From Synergistaceae bacterium (GTDB lineage: Bacteria > Synergistota > Synergistia > Synergistales > Synergistaceae), in contig JAISLO010000195.1 in assembly GCA_031290815.1 (NCBI GenBank), positions 1-16,289 on the forward strand: 16,289 nucleotides of DNA. The letters are read 5' to 3'. This document shows positions 1-7,979 of the stretch, one piece after another; positions within the stretch are counted from its first letter, which is position 1, and every line of letters begins with the position of its first letter. Position numbers and translations under genes: made by a program. The notes beneath the pieces were generated by a model, which was not told the origin of the DNA, did no database searches, and worked only from the letters and a program-made list of their open reading frames with translations.

Positions 1-262
1 CTAGAACCTCGTAGTCGAGATCGACCCCGACAACGGCGTTTGCTCCCCTGTCGGCCGCTGCTTTGCTCATCTCGTCAATTGCTTTTTTGCGCGCCGCTAT
101 CAATTCATTCTCATAACTGCCGGATCTCCCGCCGAAGAAATTAGTAAAGCGCGCGGAGATATCCTTGACGAAATTGATGCCGCTTACCACCTCTCCGCCT
201 ACGATGCCCTTGTAATCCGTGATCTTGTAACCTTCAATTGTATGTGTAGTTGTGATTATCAT
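1..262 (-). CDS. YbjQ/UPF0145 (DUF74) family protein, 3' end cut by window edge
   Basis: The reading frame starts at ATG 262 and stays open to the left edge, giving about 87 residues of a family that is usually a little over 100 residues long. The N-terminus reads MIITTTHTIEGYKITDYKG, followed by a G-rich turn (FFGGRSGSYENEL), a lysine-rich helix and the end motif GANAVVGVDLDYEVL, which together are characteristic of YbjQ/UPF0145. The family forms a small homopentameric fold of unknown function, sometimes called a putative heavy-metal-binding domain. An in-frame ATG at 274 would add four residues, but the AAAGGA ribosome site touches it directly, so ATG 262 (12 nt spacing) and the conserved MIITTT start are preferred. 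It follows the electron-transfer operon after 77 nt and has no obvious functional link to it. Confidence 0.85.
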   Translation of the reverse strand, partial: MIITTTHTIEGYKITDYKGIVGGEVVSGINFVKDISARFTNFFGGRSGSYENELIAARKKAIDEMSKAAADRGANAVVGVDLDYEVL

Positions 263-275
263 TTTTATGGCCATT

Positions 276-290
276 CCTTTCTGTGAAAGG
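276..290 (-). promoter_or_regulatory. Small hairpin covering the YbjQ-gene ribosome binding site
   Basis: CCTTTC (276-281) and GAAAGG (285-290) form a perfect 6-bp stem with a 3-nt loop. On the transcript the 3' arm, GAAAGG, is the Shine-Dalgarno sequence of the following YbjQ-family gene, so the hairpin could lower its translation. The stem is short and AT-containing, and such a repeat can arise by chance. Confidence 0.25.
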
Positions 291-297
291 CACAAAA

Positions 298-324
298 CGT
301 CATGAGCCTTAAGCTGCCCTCATG
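298..324 (-). terminator. Weak candidate terminator after the FlxA-like gene
   Basis: CATGAG (301-306) and CTCATG (319-324) are inverted repeats around a 12-nt loop. On the transcribed minus strand the stem is followed within 3 nt by TTTT. It lies 15 nt past the stop of the last electron-transfer gene. The stem is only 6 bp and the T-run is short, so it may be inactive or allow read-through into the YbjQ-family gene. Confidence 0.2.
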
Positions 325-339
325 TCGCGCATGGGGCCT

Positions 340-1179
340 TCAGTATTCGGCCGGCATCTCAGAAAGGTCCGACATGCGGAACACCGGGCCGTCCACGCAG
401 ACATACCGCCTTCCTATGTTGCACTTGCCGCATTTTCCGACGCCGCAGGTCATTCGCATCTCCAAAGTTGTGTAAATGCGGTCTGCCGGCAGCCCCATTT
501 CCATCAGGGAACGCTGCGCCGCCTTTATCATTATCGGCGGGCCACAGAGTATCGCGTACAGCGCGTCGAGATCAAGCGCCAAATCCCGCACGAGATCGTG
601 CGGAAAGCCCACCAGCCCCTTCCAGCCAGGCTCCTGCTTGTCTATAGTCAATCTAATGGTCACGTTTCCTTTGTTCCGCCACTCATCGTATTCGTAGGTA
701 AAGCAGTGATCGCCGCCTGTGCGCGCCGCGAGCAGCATATCGACAGCCCCATACTTCGATCTGTTGGACGCGTCGAGGGCATACAGTATAAACGGACGCA
801 GAGGAGCGAGGCCCAGCCCTCCCGCTATGAAAAGCAGATTGCTTCCCTCCATCTTTTCGAGCGGGAACGAGTTTCCGAACGGACCGCGCACCCACACGTG
901 ATCTCCCTCGCGTAAGCTGTGCATCATTCCAGTCACCTTGCCGGTCCGCTTGACAGTGAGTTGAAAGCGCTCCCTGCCGAGCGGGGACGAGGAAAAACCA
1001 AACGGACATTCGCCGACGCCGGGCAGGCTGAGTTCCAGGAATTGTCCGGGCAAAAAATTCATTTCGCCCCCATCCGCCAGCTTCAGGCAGTAGGTCTTGA
1101 CGTCGAGTTCAGGCGAACAGGTCTCCTGAATGATTTTTTCTATGCGCGCCCGAACCGGCAGATATGGGTTGTCCTTCAT
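340..1179 (-). CDS. flxA: FAD/NAD(P)-binding [2Fe-2S] subunit, FlxA / AsrB / HydG-like
   Basis: This 279-residue protein has the ferredoxin-NADP reductase fold with a C-terminal iron-sulfur motif. Visible parts are the FAD-domain GQF (about 45-47), RGPFGNSFP (98-106), the nucleotide-binding AGGLGLAPLRPFI (119-131), LCGPPIMIK (211-219), and the cysteine cluster C245-C250-C253-C261 ending in YVCVDGPVF, as in AsrB, sulfhydrogenase gamma and FlxA. The expected role is to exchange hydride electrons of NADH or NADPH with the iron-sulfur proteins encoded upstream. The open frame runs on to 1611, but that part antisenses nothing known and lies inside the preceding gene in another frame. ATG 1179 overlaps the preceding stop as ATGA and has GGAGG 7 nt before it, so it is the real start. 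Subunit type is firm. The cofactor (NADH or NADPH) cannot be read with certainty. Confidence 0.88.
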   Translation of the reverse strand: MKDNPYLPVRARIEKIIQETCSPELDVKTYCLKLADGGEMNFLPGQFLELSLPGVGECPFGFSSSPLGRERFQLTVKRTGKVTGMMHSLREGDHVWVRGPFGNSFPLEKMEGSNLLFIAGGLGLAPLRPFILYALDASNRSKYGAVDMLLAARTGGDHCFTYEYDEWRNKGNVTIRLTIDKQEPGWKGLVGFPHDLVRDLALDLDALYAILCGPPIMIKAAQRSLMEMGLPADRIYTTLEMRMTCGVGKCGKCNIGRRYVCVDGPVFRMSDLSEMPAEY

Positions 1180-2162
1180 CGCGACGCCTCCATGACGCTC
1201 TCCGCCACATCTTTTATGTTCATGCCAGCCGGGCAGTGGCGGACGCATCTTCCACAGCCCACGCAGGCTGTATAACCGGTGTTCTTCCTCACGTAAAGAT
1301 ATTTGTGCAGCACGCGCTGACGATAACGCTCGTGGCGCGCCGAGCGAGGGTTGTGCCCGGAGGCGTGCAGAGTGAAGCGGGGATACATGCAGCTGTCCCA
1401 GCAGCGGTAGCGCGATATGACGCCATCTCTGCCGGAGTCCTTGAACTCGAAGCAATGACATGTCGGACAGATGAAAGTGCAAATGCCGCAGCCTCGGCAT
1501 GGGAAAGCCGCCTCCTCCCAGTCTATGACGCCGAACAGTCTTTGCTCGTCCGCGTTTTCGTCCAGGTACAGCGCGGGCGGCGGAGCCGTCGCCGCTCGTC
1601 CGACGCCGCATGAAACGCCGGCGGTCTGAGGAACAGCCGCGAGAGCTGCCCTCCCCCTGCCGCTCAGATGCTCCACATGATAGGATTCTCCGTCAGGTTC
1701 GAGCATTATGTCGCAGAAATCGCTGAAGCGCATGTCGATGCCCAGCTTGTCGCAGAAACAGCCTTCTTTCCTCTCGACGCATCCTAGACCTATTATAAAA
1801 TTGTTCTCCATCCTGCGCCTGAAAAACGGGTCTGAATAACCACCGCTCAAAAAAATCTCCCTCAGAATGCGAAGGCCCTCCAGATCGCAGGGACGCACCC
1901 CGAAGATCAGAAAGGGCTCAGACGCGGGCTCCTCCTCGGCGGTCCCTCCGCCGAAAGCCATCAGTCTCTCCGCCTGGGGGAAATAAAACTCCTTGGGGGA
2001 TTTGTAGCTGACGGAATCGTCCATGAGCAGCCCGTCCGGGGACGATATGCCGTAATCCACAGTCCGGCCTTCCTTGACTGGACCGGCGATCCTCATATCC
2101 CTGCCGAGAACGTCGAGCAGGCGCGTCAAATCGTCCCTCGATATCGAATCGCTCCTACTCAC
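1176..2162 (-). CDS. 4Fe-4S dicluster electron-transfer subunit, FlxB / AsrA / HydB-like
   Basis: This protein of about 328 residues carries the AsrA/sulfhydrogenase-beta signature: GVRPCDLEGLRIL (about 88-100), then a first [4Fe-4S] set C222-C225-C228-C232P (CRGCGICTFICP) followed by C235, the segment RCWDSCMYPRFTLHASGHNPR-type (about 253-273), and a second set C300-C303-C306-C310P (CVGCGRCVRHCP). Family members pass electrons between a FAD/NAD(P)H subunit and a partner enzyme in the cytoplasm. The next gene is that FAD subunit, overlapping by ATGA. The start is ambiguous. ATG 2168 has GGAGG only 2 nt away, whereas GTG 2162 has it at 8 nt, so GTG is preferred. The frame extends upstream to 2258, but that part lies inside the preceding gene and resembles nothing. 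Confidence 0.85.
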   Translation of the reverse strand: MSRSDSISRDDLTRLLDVLGRDMRIAGPVKEGRTVDYGISSPDGLLMDDSVSYKSPKEFYFPQAERLMAFGGGTAEEEPASEPFLIFGVRPCDLEGLRILREIFLSGGYSDPFFRRRMENNFIIGLGCVERKEGCFCDKLGIDMRFSDFCDIMLEPDGESYHVEHLSGRGRAALAAVPQTAGVSCGVGRAATAPPPALYLDENADEQRLFGVIDWEEAAFPCRGCGICTFICPTCHCFEFKDSGRDGVISRYRCWDSCMYPRFTLHASGHNPRSARHERYRQRVLHKYLYVRKNTGYTACVGCGRCVRHCPAGMNIKDVAESVMEASR

Positions 2163-2997
2163 GCTCATCGCCTCCCCAGAAGCCGACGTTCCTGTCATCC
2201 ATGCTGCAGCTCTGCATAACAGGGCTCGCTTCGATGTCGATTCCCGCGCGAAAACCATATTCTTTTTCTATGAATTCAGTCACTCCGCGAATGATGTAAC
2301 GCACGTCGACTCCGGACGCGCACGCGTTTTCGCAAGCGCCGCACTCCACGCAACGCCCCGCGAGATGCATCGCGCGCCCCAGATGGTATGTCATCTTTGC
2401 TCCGAAGCCGGGCTCCGCCGGCTGCCAATTGGGCAGAACGCGGTCCGCAAAGCATGTCTGGCAGTAGCATCCATAACATGCTTGCCTGCACGAAAAACAA
2501 AGAATGCACTTTTTCATCTCGTCTTTAAAGCGCTTGGCGCTGTACTCTCCGCGAGTATCTTCCAATTCCCGGCGCGAAGATATCTCATTGGCGATGATAT
2601 CGTCGGCCACTGGAGCTCTTCGCTCCCCGCACTCTGCGCAGGCTCTCAGCGGATTGCCGTCGGCGCCGGTCATGCCAGCGCAGTCCATTCCTATGATACG
2701 CACGGACTCCCTGGGAATTTGCCGTTCCACTATCAGATTGACGACGGCTCTCGCGTCGCATGGTTTTGCCACTATGGCTGTTTTGCCGCGTAATGGGAGA
2801 TATGGCGCGAGATTCGGGACGCAGCGGCTGTTCCATGCGAGTTTACCTGCGTCCTTCTCCCTCTTCGCCGCGATGGGGGGGCATACGCAGCACGAATCTG
2901 ACCGCTCTCCGAACCCTATCACGGATTCGACCGCTCCGTCCCGCAGGAGCGCTGCGCACAGATCGCGAAGTTCTTTTTGCTGAGTCTCAAAGCTCAT
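2155..2997 (-). CDS. FrhB/FdhB-related 4Fe-4S electron-transfer protein (FlxC-like position)
   Basis: This 280-residue protein has an N-terminal part like the F420-hydrogenase/formate dehydrogenase beta (FrhB/FdhB) and related Hdr-associated proteins: VAKPCDARAVVNLI (about 77-90) and IIGMDCAGMTG (101-111). The C-terminal part is a ferredoxin with a cysteine-rich first cluster (C164, C167, C170, C174, then C177, C179, C182) and a second CVECGACENAC set (C216, C219, C222, C226). Early cysteines C36, C37, C39 and C120, C123 could bind a further cluster. It probably relays electrons between the FlxB/FlxA-like pair and MvhD/HdrA. The start ATG 2997 has GGAGG at 8 nt. It overlaps mvhD by 11 nt and the next gene by 8-14 nt. 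The exact family name (FlxC, FdhB-like) is uncertain; its electron-transfer role is well supported. Confidence 0.8.
   Translation of the reverse strand: MSFETQQKELRDLCAALLRDGAVESVIGFGERSDSCCVCPPIAAKREKDAGKLAWNSRCVPNLAPYLPLRGKTAIVAKPCDARAVVNLIVERQIPRESVRIIGMDCAGMTGADGNPLRACAECGERRAPVADDIIANEISSRRELEDTRGEYSAKRFKDEMKKCILCFSCRQACYGCYCQTCFADRVLPNWQPAEPGFGAKMTYHLGRAMHLAGRCVECGACENACASGVDVRYIIRGVTEFIEKEYGFRAGIDIEASPVMQSCSMDDRNVGFWGGDERE
2171..2177 (-). promoter_or_regulatory. Shine-Dalgarno site that favours a GTG start for the FlxB-like gene
   Basis: The minus strand reads GGGGAGG at this position. It is 2 nt from ATG 2168, too close for normal initiation, and 8 nt from the in-frame GTG 2162. The site lies inside the end of the preceding gene, consistent with translational coupling. 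Confidence 0.5.
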
Positions 2998-3433
2998 AGC
3001 GTGAACCTCCGTCCGCCAGAGCGTTTGGCCCCAGCGCCCTGACTTTATCCGTCACGTCGCGCACGACCTCCGCGAAGCGGGTCCCTTCGCTGGCGCTCAC
3101 CCACGTGAAGTGCACCCTGTCCGGTTCCATGCCGGAGATCTCGAGCAGTTTCTTGAGAACGGCAAATCTGCGCCTGGCGTACATGTTGCCCGCGAGATAA
3201 TGACAATCGCCCGGATGGCACCCGCTCACCATGACTCCGTCCGCTCCGTCCGCGAGCGCCTTGATGATATATATCGGGTTGACGCGTCCCGAGCACGGCA
3301 CCCTGATGACGCGGACGCTCGGCGGGTACTGCTGCCGGCTTGTGCCGGCCAGGTCAGCCCCGGCATAACTGCACCAGTTGCACAAAAACGCTATAATGAC
3401 AGGAGCGCGTTTCCAAACAACTCTATCCTCCAT
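2987..3433 (-). CDS. mvhD: MvhD/FlxD-type iron-sulfur subunit
   Basis: This 148-residue protein matches the MvhD family in length and motifs: FLCNWCSYAGADLAG (C18, C21), RVIRVPCSGRV (C47), and GADGVMVSGCHPGDCHYLAGN (C72, C77). MvhD carries a [2Fe-2S] cluster and is the adaptor that brings electrons from hydrogenase, formate dehydrogenase or Flx modules to the flavin of HdrA. Here it sits between the giant HdrA (48 nt upstream) and the Flx-like genes (11-nt overlap), the order expected for an HdrA-FlxD-FlxCBA chain. The start ATG 3433 has GAGGA at 7 nt. No hydrogenase genes are present, so pyridine nucleotides are the likelier electron source or sink. Confidence 0.93.
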   Translation of the reverse strand: MEDRVVWKRAPVIIAFLCNWCSYAGADLAGTSRQQYPPSVRVIRVPCSGRVNPIYIIKALADGADGVMVSGCHPGDCHYLAGNMYARRRFAVLKKLLEISGMEPDRVHFTWVSASEGTRFAEVVRDVTDKVRALGPNALADGGSRYEL

Positions 3434-3481
3434 CAGTCAATCCTCACTATCTTGCTAAGGGCGGAGCCCACGATCTTAGTT

Positions 3482-6400
3482 TTACCATATCGGCGCGCCG
3501 CGCAGCAGATACTCGATCTCGCTTATCACCTGAGCGTCGCTGAAGCCGTTCACGTCTATCGCTCCGCAGCGGCAGGCGGAACTGCACGTTCCGCAGCCCT
3601 TGCAGAGTATGTCGTTGACAACGGCTTTTTTCACGCTGCTTCGGCGAATGAGCACATCCTCGACGCTCACGGCGTTGTATGCGCACACTTGTTCACACGC
3701 TCCGCATGCGCTGCAGAGATTCCAATCCACGCGCGCTATCGCACCCTCCGCCTCGATCTGTTCGCGGCTCAATATCGTCGCGGCGCGCGCGGCCGCGGCG
3801 CGGCCTTGTATGAGGCTCTCCCTGAGCCCTCCGGGGCTGTGGGCGAGGCCGGCCAGGTACACGCCCTCGGTCGCGAAATCCACAGGGCGCAGTTTCGCGT
3901 GAGCCTCCATGAAAAAACCATCCTGATTCAGCGGGATTTTCAACATCCGCGCGATCCGTCGGTTCTCGGATACATCGGGCTGAATCGCGGCGGCGAGGGA
4001 AAGAATGCTGGCCTCGAAGGTCAGCTCGACCCCCATCGCGGCGTCACGCGCCGTGACAACAACCAGATCGTCCGTCTCCGTCACTGTTGGGTATTCATCG
4101 TCGTTGAAACGCACAAACCGCACTCCCAGGGCTCGGGCGGAGGAATAAAGCTCCTCGTTGGTCCCATAGCTTCGTATTTCACGATAAAGTATCGTCACGT
4201 CGGTCCCGGGCGCGATACGTTTGACCAGCGCCGCGTTTCGCAGCGCCTGATTGCAGCAGACGCGCGAGCAGTAAGGACGAAGCTCGTCCCTGGAACCAAC
4301 GCATTGTATCATCACGACGCTCCGAATTCCATCGAGCGCGGCAGCAGGGTCTTTTAAGCGTCTCTCGAAATCCAGGTGCGTCGTTATTTTGGAACGCCCT
4401 CCTATGGCAAACCCGTTCGGCGAAGCCTCGCGCGCCCCGGCTGCCACTATGACGACTCCGTGCTCAAATTCAGCGGGGCCGTCAGGGGTCGCCAGAATCG
4501 TCCTGAAGTTGCCTACATAACCCTCGATGGCGTCAACGACCGAGGATGTATGCGTTTTTATTCTGCCGTTGTCTTGCACCGCGCGGATCATGCCGCCGAC
4601 ATATGGCCGAATGGGCCTGCCGTATCGGTCCGACGCCAGATCGAGCGCGCTGCCGCCGAGACGGGCGCTCCGCTCGACCAACCGCACGCGGTAGCCCATG
4701 CCGCCCAGCTCCAGAGCGGCCGCCATCCCGGCTATGCCTCCGCCGATGACCAGCGCGGAGCGCTCGACGGGAATTTTCTTTCGGGAAAGGGACCTCGCGT
4801 GCGTGACTCTGGCGACGGCCATGCTCACGAGTTCCTTCGCCTTTTCCGTGGCGGCTTCGCGCTCCTCCATGTGCACCCAACTGCACTGGTCCCTGATATT
4901 TGCCATCGCGAAAAGATAGGGGTTGAGCCCAGCTTTTTTGACGACATTTTGAAACAGAGGCTCGTGAGTGCGAGGCGTGCATGACGCCACCACGACGCGG
5001 TTCAAGCCGAACTCGCGGATCCGCTCCCCTATGATTTTTTGGGCGTCGACGGAGCAGGTGTACATCGACTCGTCCGCGAAGGAGACAAACGGGAGCGCGC
5101 GCGCGTGCCCTACAACGTCCTTCACCGTCAGATATCCGCCTATGTTCGCCCCGCAGTGACAGACGAACACGCCTATGCGGATCGGTTCCTTGCTGACGTC
5201 GCGCTCTTGTACCTCCGGTTCTTGCGTGAAAAAAGCGCCGTAATCGCCGTAGAGGTCGACGTCCGCCATATTAGCGAACTTCGCGGCTTCGCCTGCGGAG
5301 GCGCTCGCCTCGATCACTGTATGAGGTATGTCCTTGGGTCCGACGGCGGCGCCGCACGCGAACACGCCCATCCTGGACGTGGAGGGCGCGGTGAACTCGT
5401 CGGTCCACACGAAACCGTGCATGTCGGTCTTCACCCCCAGCCCGGCGAACAGATCTCTGTTCTCGGGTCCTGGTTTCACGCCGACCGACAGCACTACCAT
5501 GTCGTATCGTCCGGCGGCCATGCCTCCGCTCTCCTCGCAATAACTGAGCAGCAGTTCTCCTGTAGTTTCGTCTCTTTTTACGCCGCCGGCCCTGCCACGG
5601 ATGAAATTGACCCCATATTTATCCCTGGCTGAATTTACGTATCTGTCAAAATCTTTGCCGTATGCTCTCATGTCCATGTAATATATATCTATGTTTCGCG
5701 CTCCTGGAAGGTGTTCCTTGGTTATCTGAGCTTCCTTCACCGCTGACATGCAGCATACAGCCGAACAGTACGGAGATTCGCACTGCACGTCCCTCGACCC
5801 GGCGCACTGTATGAAGGCGACTCGCGCAGGAACCTTTCCGTCAGACGGCCTCCGCACATGCCCGTCAAACGGGCCGGACGCTGACAGGATGCGTTCGTAC
5901 TCGATGTTAGTGACGACATCGCAAAAGCGTCCAAGTCCGAACTCCGGGGGAATCGCCGAGTTCATCTCCGCGCCGGTCGCGAGTATCACCGAGCTGACGT
6001 CTATCTCGACGGTATCCTCCAACTGGTTGTGACGGATGGCGCCGGCTTGGCACGCGTCCTCGCACATCCGGCACTCGCAGCACACGGAGCAGCCGAGGCA
6101 GCGCAGGGCCTCCGCTTGGGCCGTCGTCTCGTCGTAACCAGTCTCGACCTCGTTGAAAGTCGTTCTTCGAAGGTCGATGCTTATCGCAGGCATTTCGGCG
6201 CGAGCCCGCGCTGGTGTCCTGCGCGTTTCAACAAGCTCGATCGGAGTCTGAGGCAATGTGAACGGGTCGATAGCCTCGTTCTTATTCTCAAGATAGTTGG
6301 AAATGGCGATGGCTGCGCGGTTGCCGTCCGCTATGGCCTCTATGACGCTCGCCGGTCCTCTCGTCGCGTCCCCTCCGGCGAATACGCCCTCGATGCCGGT

Positions 6401-7957
6401 GTTCATCGCCTCGTCGATTTCTATATTGCCAGCCCGGCTGAACTTGCTCAGCCCGCCAGCCGCCGCGGACTCGCCGTCCACCCGTTGGCCGACAGCCACG
6501 ATTACGCAATCGGCCTCGATGACATAGTCAGAACCTTCGATCTGCACGGGAATTCTCCGTCCGGAGCTGTCGACGCCGCCCAACGCGTTGCGCTCGCACA
6601 AAAGACCCGTGACTCTGCCGCCGGAGTCCGTCTTGACCTCTTTTGGCGAGGACAGTTCCTGGATCTTGACGCCCTCCTCCTCGGCGTGGCGGAGCTCCAA
6701 TTCGCTCGCTGGCATCTCAGCTCTGGTGCGGCGGTACACGACAGTGACGTCGCACCCCAGGCGCAGGCTCGACCGGGCCGCGTCCATGGCGACGTTTCCG
6801 CCCCCCACGACTGCTACCTTTTTGCCGATCGCCGGTCTTTTCCCCAGATTTATCCCGCGCAGAAAGTCCACGCCAGGGATGACTCCGGCGCTTTCCTCGC
6901 CTGGGATGCCCATCTTCATGTCCCTGTAAGCGCCGACGGCGATGAATATTGCCCTATATCCCTCTTTTTTCAGGGTTTCGATGGTGAAATCCCGCCCGAG
7001 TTTCCTCCCGAAGCGGATTTCGACGCCCATTTTCTCTATAATCGCCGCCTCGCCGGCCAGAATGCCCTTGTCGAGCCTGTAATCGGGTATGCCCAGCCTG
7101 AGCATTCCGCCCGCTGCTTCCTCGGCCTCGAATATCACAGGCTTATAGCCCCGCAGCGCGAGCTGATAGGCGCAGTTGAGGCCGGCCGGGCCGGCGCCGG
7201 CTATGGCTATCATATCGTCCTTCGCGGTCACGCTTTCACTGACTGCGACGGACGGCGCGATACCCCGCTCGAGTTCCCGGTCGGCTATAAAACGCTTGAG
7301 CGACGCGATTGAAACCGGCTGCTCGACATACTGCCTGACGCAGTTATCCTCGCACGGGTGCGCGCATACGCGCCCCAGCACTCCGGCAAACGGCGTAGTC
7401 CGCCTCACAACATCGAGCGCTTCATCGTAACGTCCCGCGCCGACCAGCGTCACATATCCGTGAGCGTCCAGCTTCGCGGGGCAGTTGAACTTGCAGGGGG
7501 ATGTCCCTCTTTTGTCTATGGCGACTTTGTTTGGCACAGCCTGCGCGAAGGGTTTATATATGGCGGATCGGTCCCTCATGCCCAGGTCGAATTCATTCTT
7601 TACCTTTACGGGACACGCTTGAACGCAGTCGTCGCAGCCCTTGCACGCATCCTCGTCCACATAGCGCGGACGCCGCCTCACCACGGCGCGCAGATTCGGC
7701 GCGTCGCCCTTAAGTTCCACCACGTCGCTCAATGTCATCGTCTTCACGAGAGGATGATTGAAACAGCTCGTGATCTTTGGCGCGAGTATGCACGCCGAAC
7801 AGTCGTTCGTCGGAAAGGTTTTGTCCAGTTGGGCCATCCTGCCCCCGATGCTGGGGCCTCTTTCGATGAGGAACACGGGCACGCCCATATCGGCCAGATC
7901 CGTAGAGGCCTGTATGCCGGCTATTCCTCCGCCTATCACCATCACGGGTTTTTTCAT
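3482..7957 (-). CDS. hdrA: Giant double HdrA with inserted GltD/NfnB-type NADPH oxidoreductase
   Basis: 1491 residues. Domains in order: HdrA FAD fold 1 (GGGIAGIQAS, 9-18; DCSACILAPK, 52-61); ferredoxin half C105-C108-C111-C115P; HdrA linker with YKPFAQAVPNKVAID (134-148); an inserted GltD/NfnB module (about 150-630) with cysteines C155, C159, C198, C202, C206, an FAD site GAGPAGLNCAYQL (254-266) and an NADPH site VGGGNVAMDAARSSLRLG then VYRRTRAEMPA (384-417); a ferredoxin region C620-C636; the rest of FAD fold 1 with the HdrA cluster C718-x12-C731-x3-C735-C736; the HdrA VCHCGANIGG domain (932-941, on to about 1055); FAD fold 2 (GGGIAGMAAA, 1072) with C1219-x10-C1230-x3-C1234-C1235; and a C-terminal 2x[4Fe-4S] ferredoxin (1415-1425, 1452-1461). 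HdrA is the flavin-bifurcating subunit. The insert predicts a direct NADPH site. The start has GAGG at 6 nt, 22 nt after hdrC. Confidence 0.92.
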   Translation of the reverse strand: MKKPVMVIGGGIAGIQASTDLADMGVPVFLIERGPSIGGRMAQLDKTFPTNDCSACILAPKITSCFNHPLVKTMTLSDVVELKGDAPNLRAVVRRRPRYVDEDACKGCDDCVQACPVKVKNEFDLGMRDRSAIYKPFAQAVPNKVAIDKRGTSPCKFNCPAKLDAHGYVTLVGAGRYDEALDVVRRTTPFAGVLGRVCAHPCEDNCVRQYVEQPVSIASLKRFIADRELERGIAPSVAVSESVTAKDDMIAIAGAGPAGLNCAYQLALRGYKPVIFEAEEAAGGMLRLGIPDYRLDKGILAGEAAIIEKMGVEIRFGRKLGRDFTIETLKKEGYRAIFIAVGAYRDMKMGIPGEESAGVIPGVDFLRGINLGKRPAIGKKVAVVGGGNVAMDAARSSLRLGCDVTVVYRRTRAEMPASELELRHAEEEGVKIQELSSPKEVKTDSGGRVTGLLCERNALGGVDSSGRRIPVQIEGSDYVIEADCVIVAVGQRVDGESAAAGGLSKFSRAGNIEIDEAMNTGIEGVFAGGDATRGPASVIEAIADGNRAAIAISNYLENKNEAIDPFTLPQTPIELVETRRTPARARAEMPAISIDLRRTTFNEVETGYDETTAQAEALRCLGCSVCCECRMCEDACQAGAIRHNQLEDTVEIDVSSVILATGAEMNSAIPPEFGLGRFCDVVTNIEYERILSASGPFDGHVRRPSDGKVPARVAFIQCAGSRDVQCESPYCSAVCCMSAVKEAQITKEHLPGARNIDIYYMDMRAYGKDFDRYVNSARDKYGVNFIRGRAGGVKRDETTGELLLSYCEESGGMAAGRYDMVVLSVGVKPGPENRDLFAGLGVKTDMHGFVWTDEFTAPSTSRMGVFACGAAVGPKDIPHTVIEASASAGEAAKFANMADVDLYGDYGAFFTQEPEVQERDVSKEPIRIGVFVCHCGANIGGYLTVKDVVGHARALPFVSFADESMYTCSVDAQKIIGERIREFGLNRVVVASCTPRTHEPLFQNVVKKAGLNPYLFAMANIRDQCSWVHMEEREAATEKAKELVSMAVARVTHARSLSRKKIPVERSALVIGGGIAGMAAALELGGMGYRVRLVERSARLGGSALDLASDRYGRPIRPYVGGMIRAVQDNGRIKTHTSSVVDAIEGYVGNFRTILATPDGPAEFEHGVVIVAAGAREASPNGFAIGGRSKITTHLDFERRLKDPAAALDGIRSVVMIQCVGSRDELRPYCSRVCCNQALRNAALVKRIAPGTDVTILYREIRSYGTNEELYSSARALGVRFVRFNDDEYPTVTETDDLVVVTARDAAMGVELTFEASILSLAAAIQPDVSENRRIARMLKIPLNQDGFFMEAHAKLRPVDFATEGVYLAGLAHSPGGLRESLIQGRAAAARAATILSREQIEAEGAIARVDWNLCSACGACEQVCAYNAVSVEDVLIRRSSVKKAVVNDILCKGCGTCSSACRCGAIDVNGFSDAQVISEIEYLLRGAPIW

Positions 7958-7979
7958 CTCATGCCTCGAATCATATCTG

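Noticed and set aside
1180..1611. N-terminal extension of the FlxA-like frame
   Set aside because: It is an alternate frame of the FlxB-like gene, with arginine-rich sequence. The GGAGG-supported ATG 1179 begins the conserved protein.
3110..4357. Plus-strand open frame of 415 codons
   Set aside because: Antisense to mvhD and to the C-terminal HdrA half; no motifs and it crosses two real genes.
6029..7312. Plus-strand open frame of 427 codons
   Set aside because: Antisense to the GltD-like part of HdrA, whose motifs are clear on the minus strand. The frame has no recognisable domain.
3482..7957. Possible frameshift or assembly fusion making the 1491-residue protein
   Set aside because: The frame is open throughout, domains are nested at a sensible HdrA loop, both flanks continue the same HdrA fold, and the start has a normal ribosome site. 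A chimeric assembly would not be expected to rejoin HdrA so exactly.
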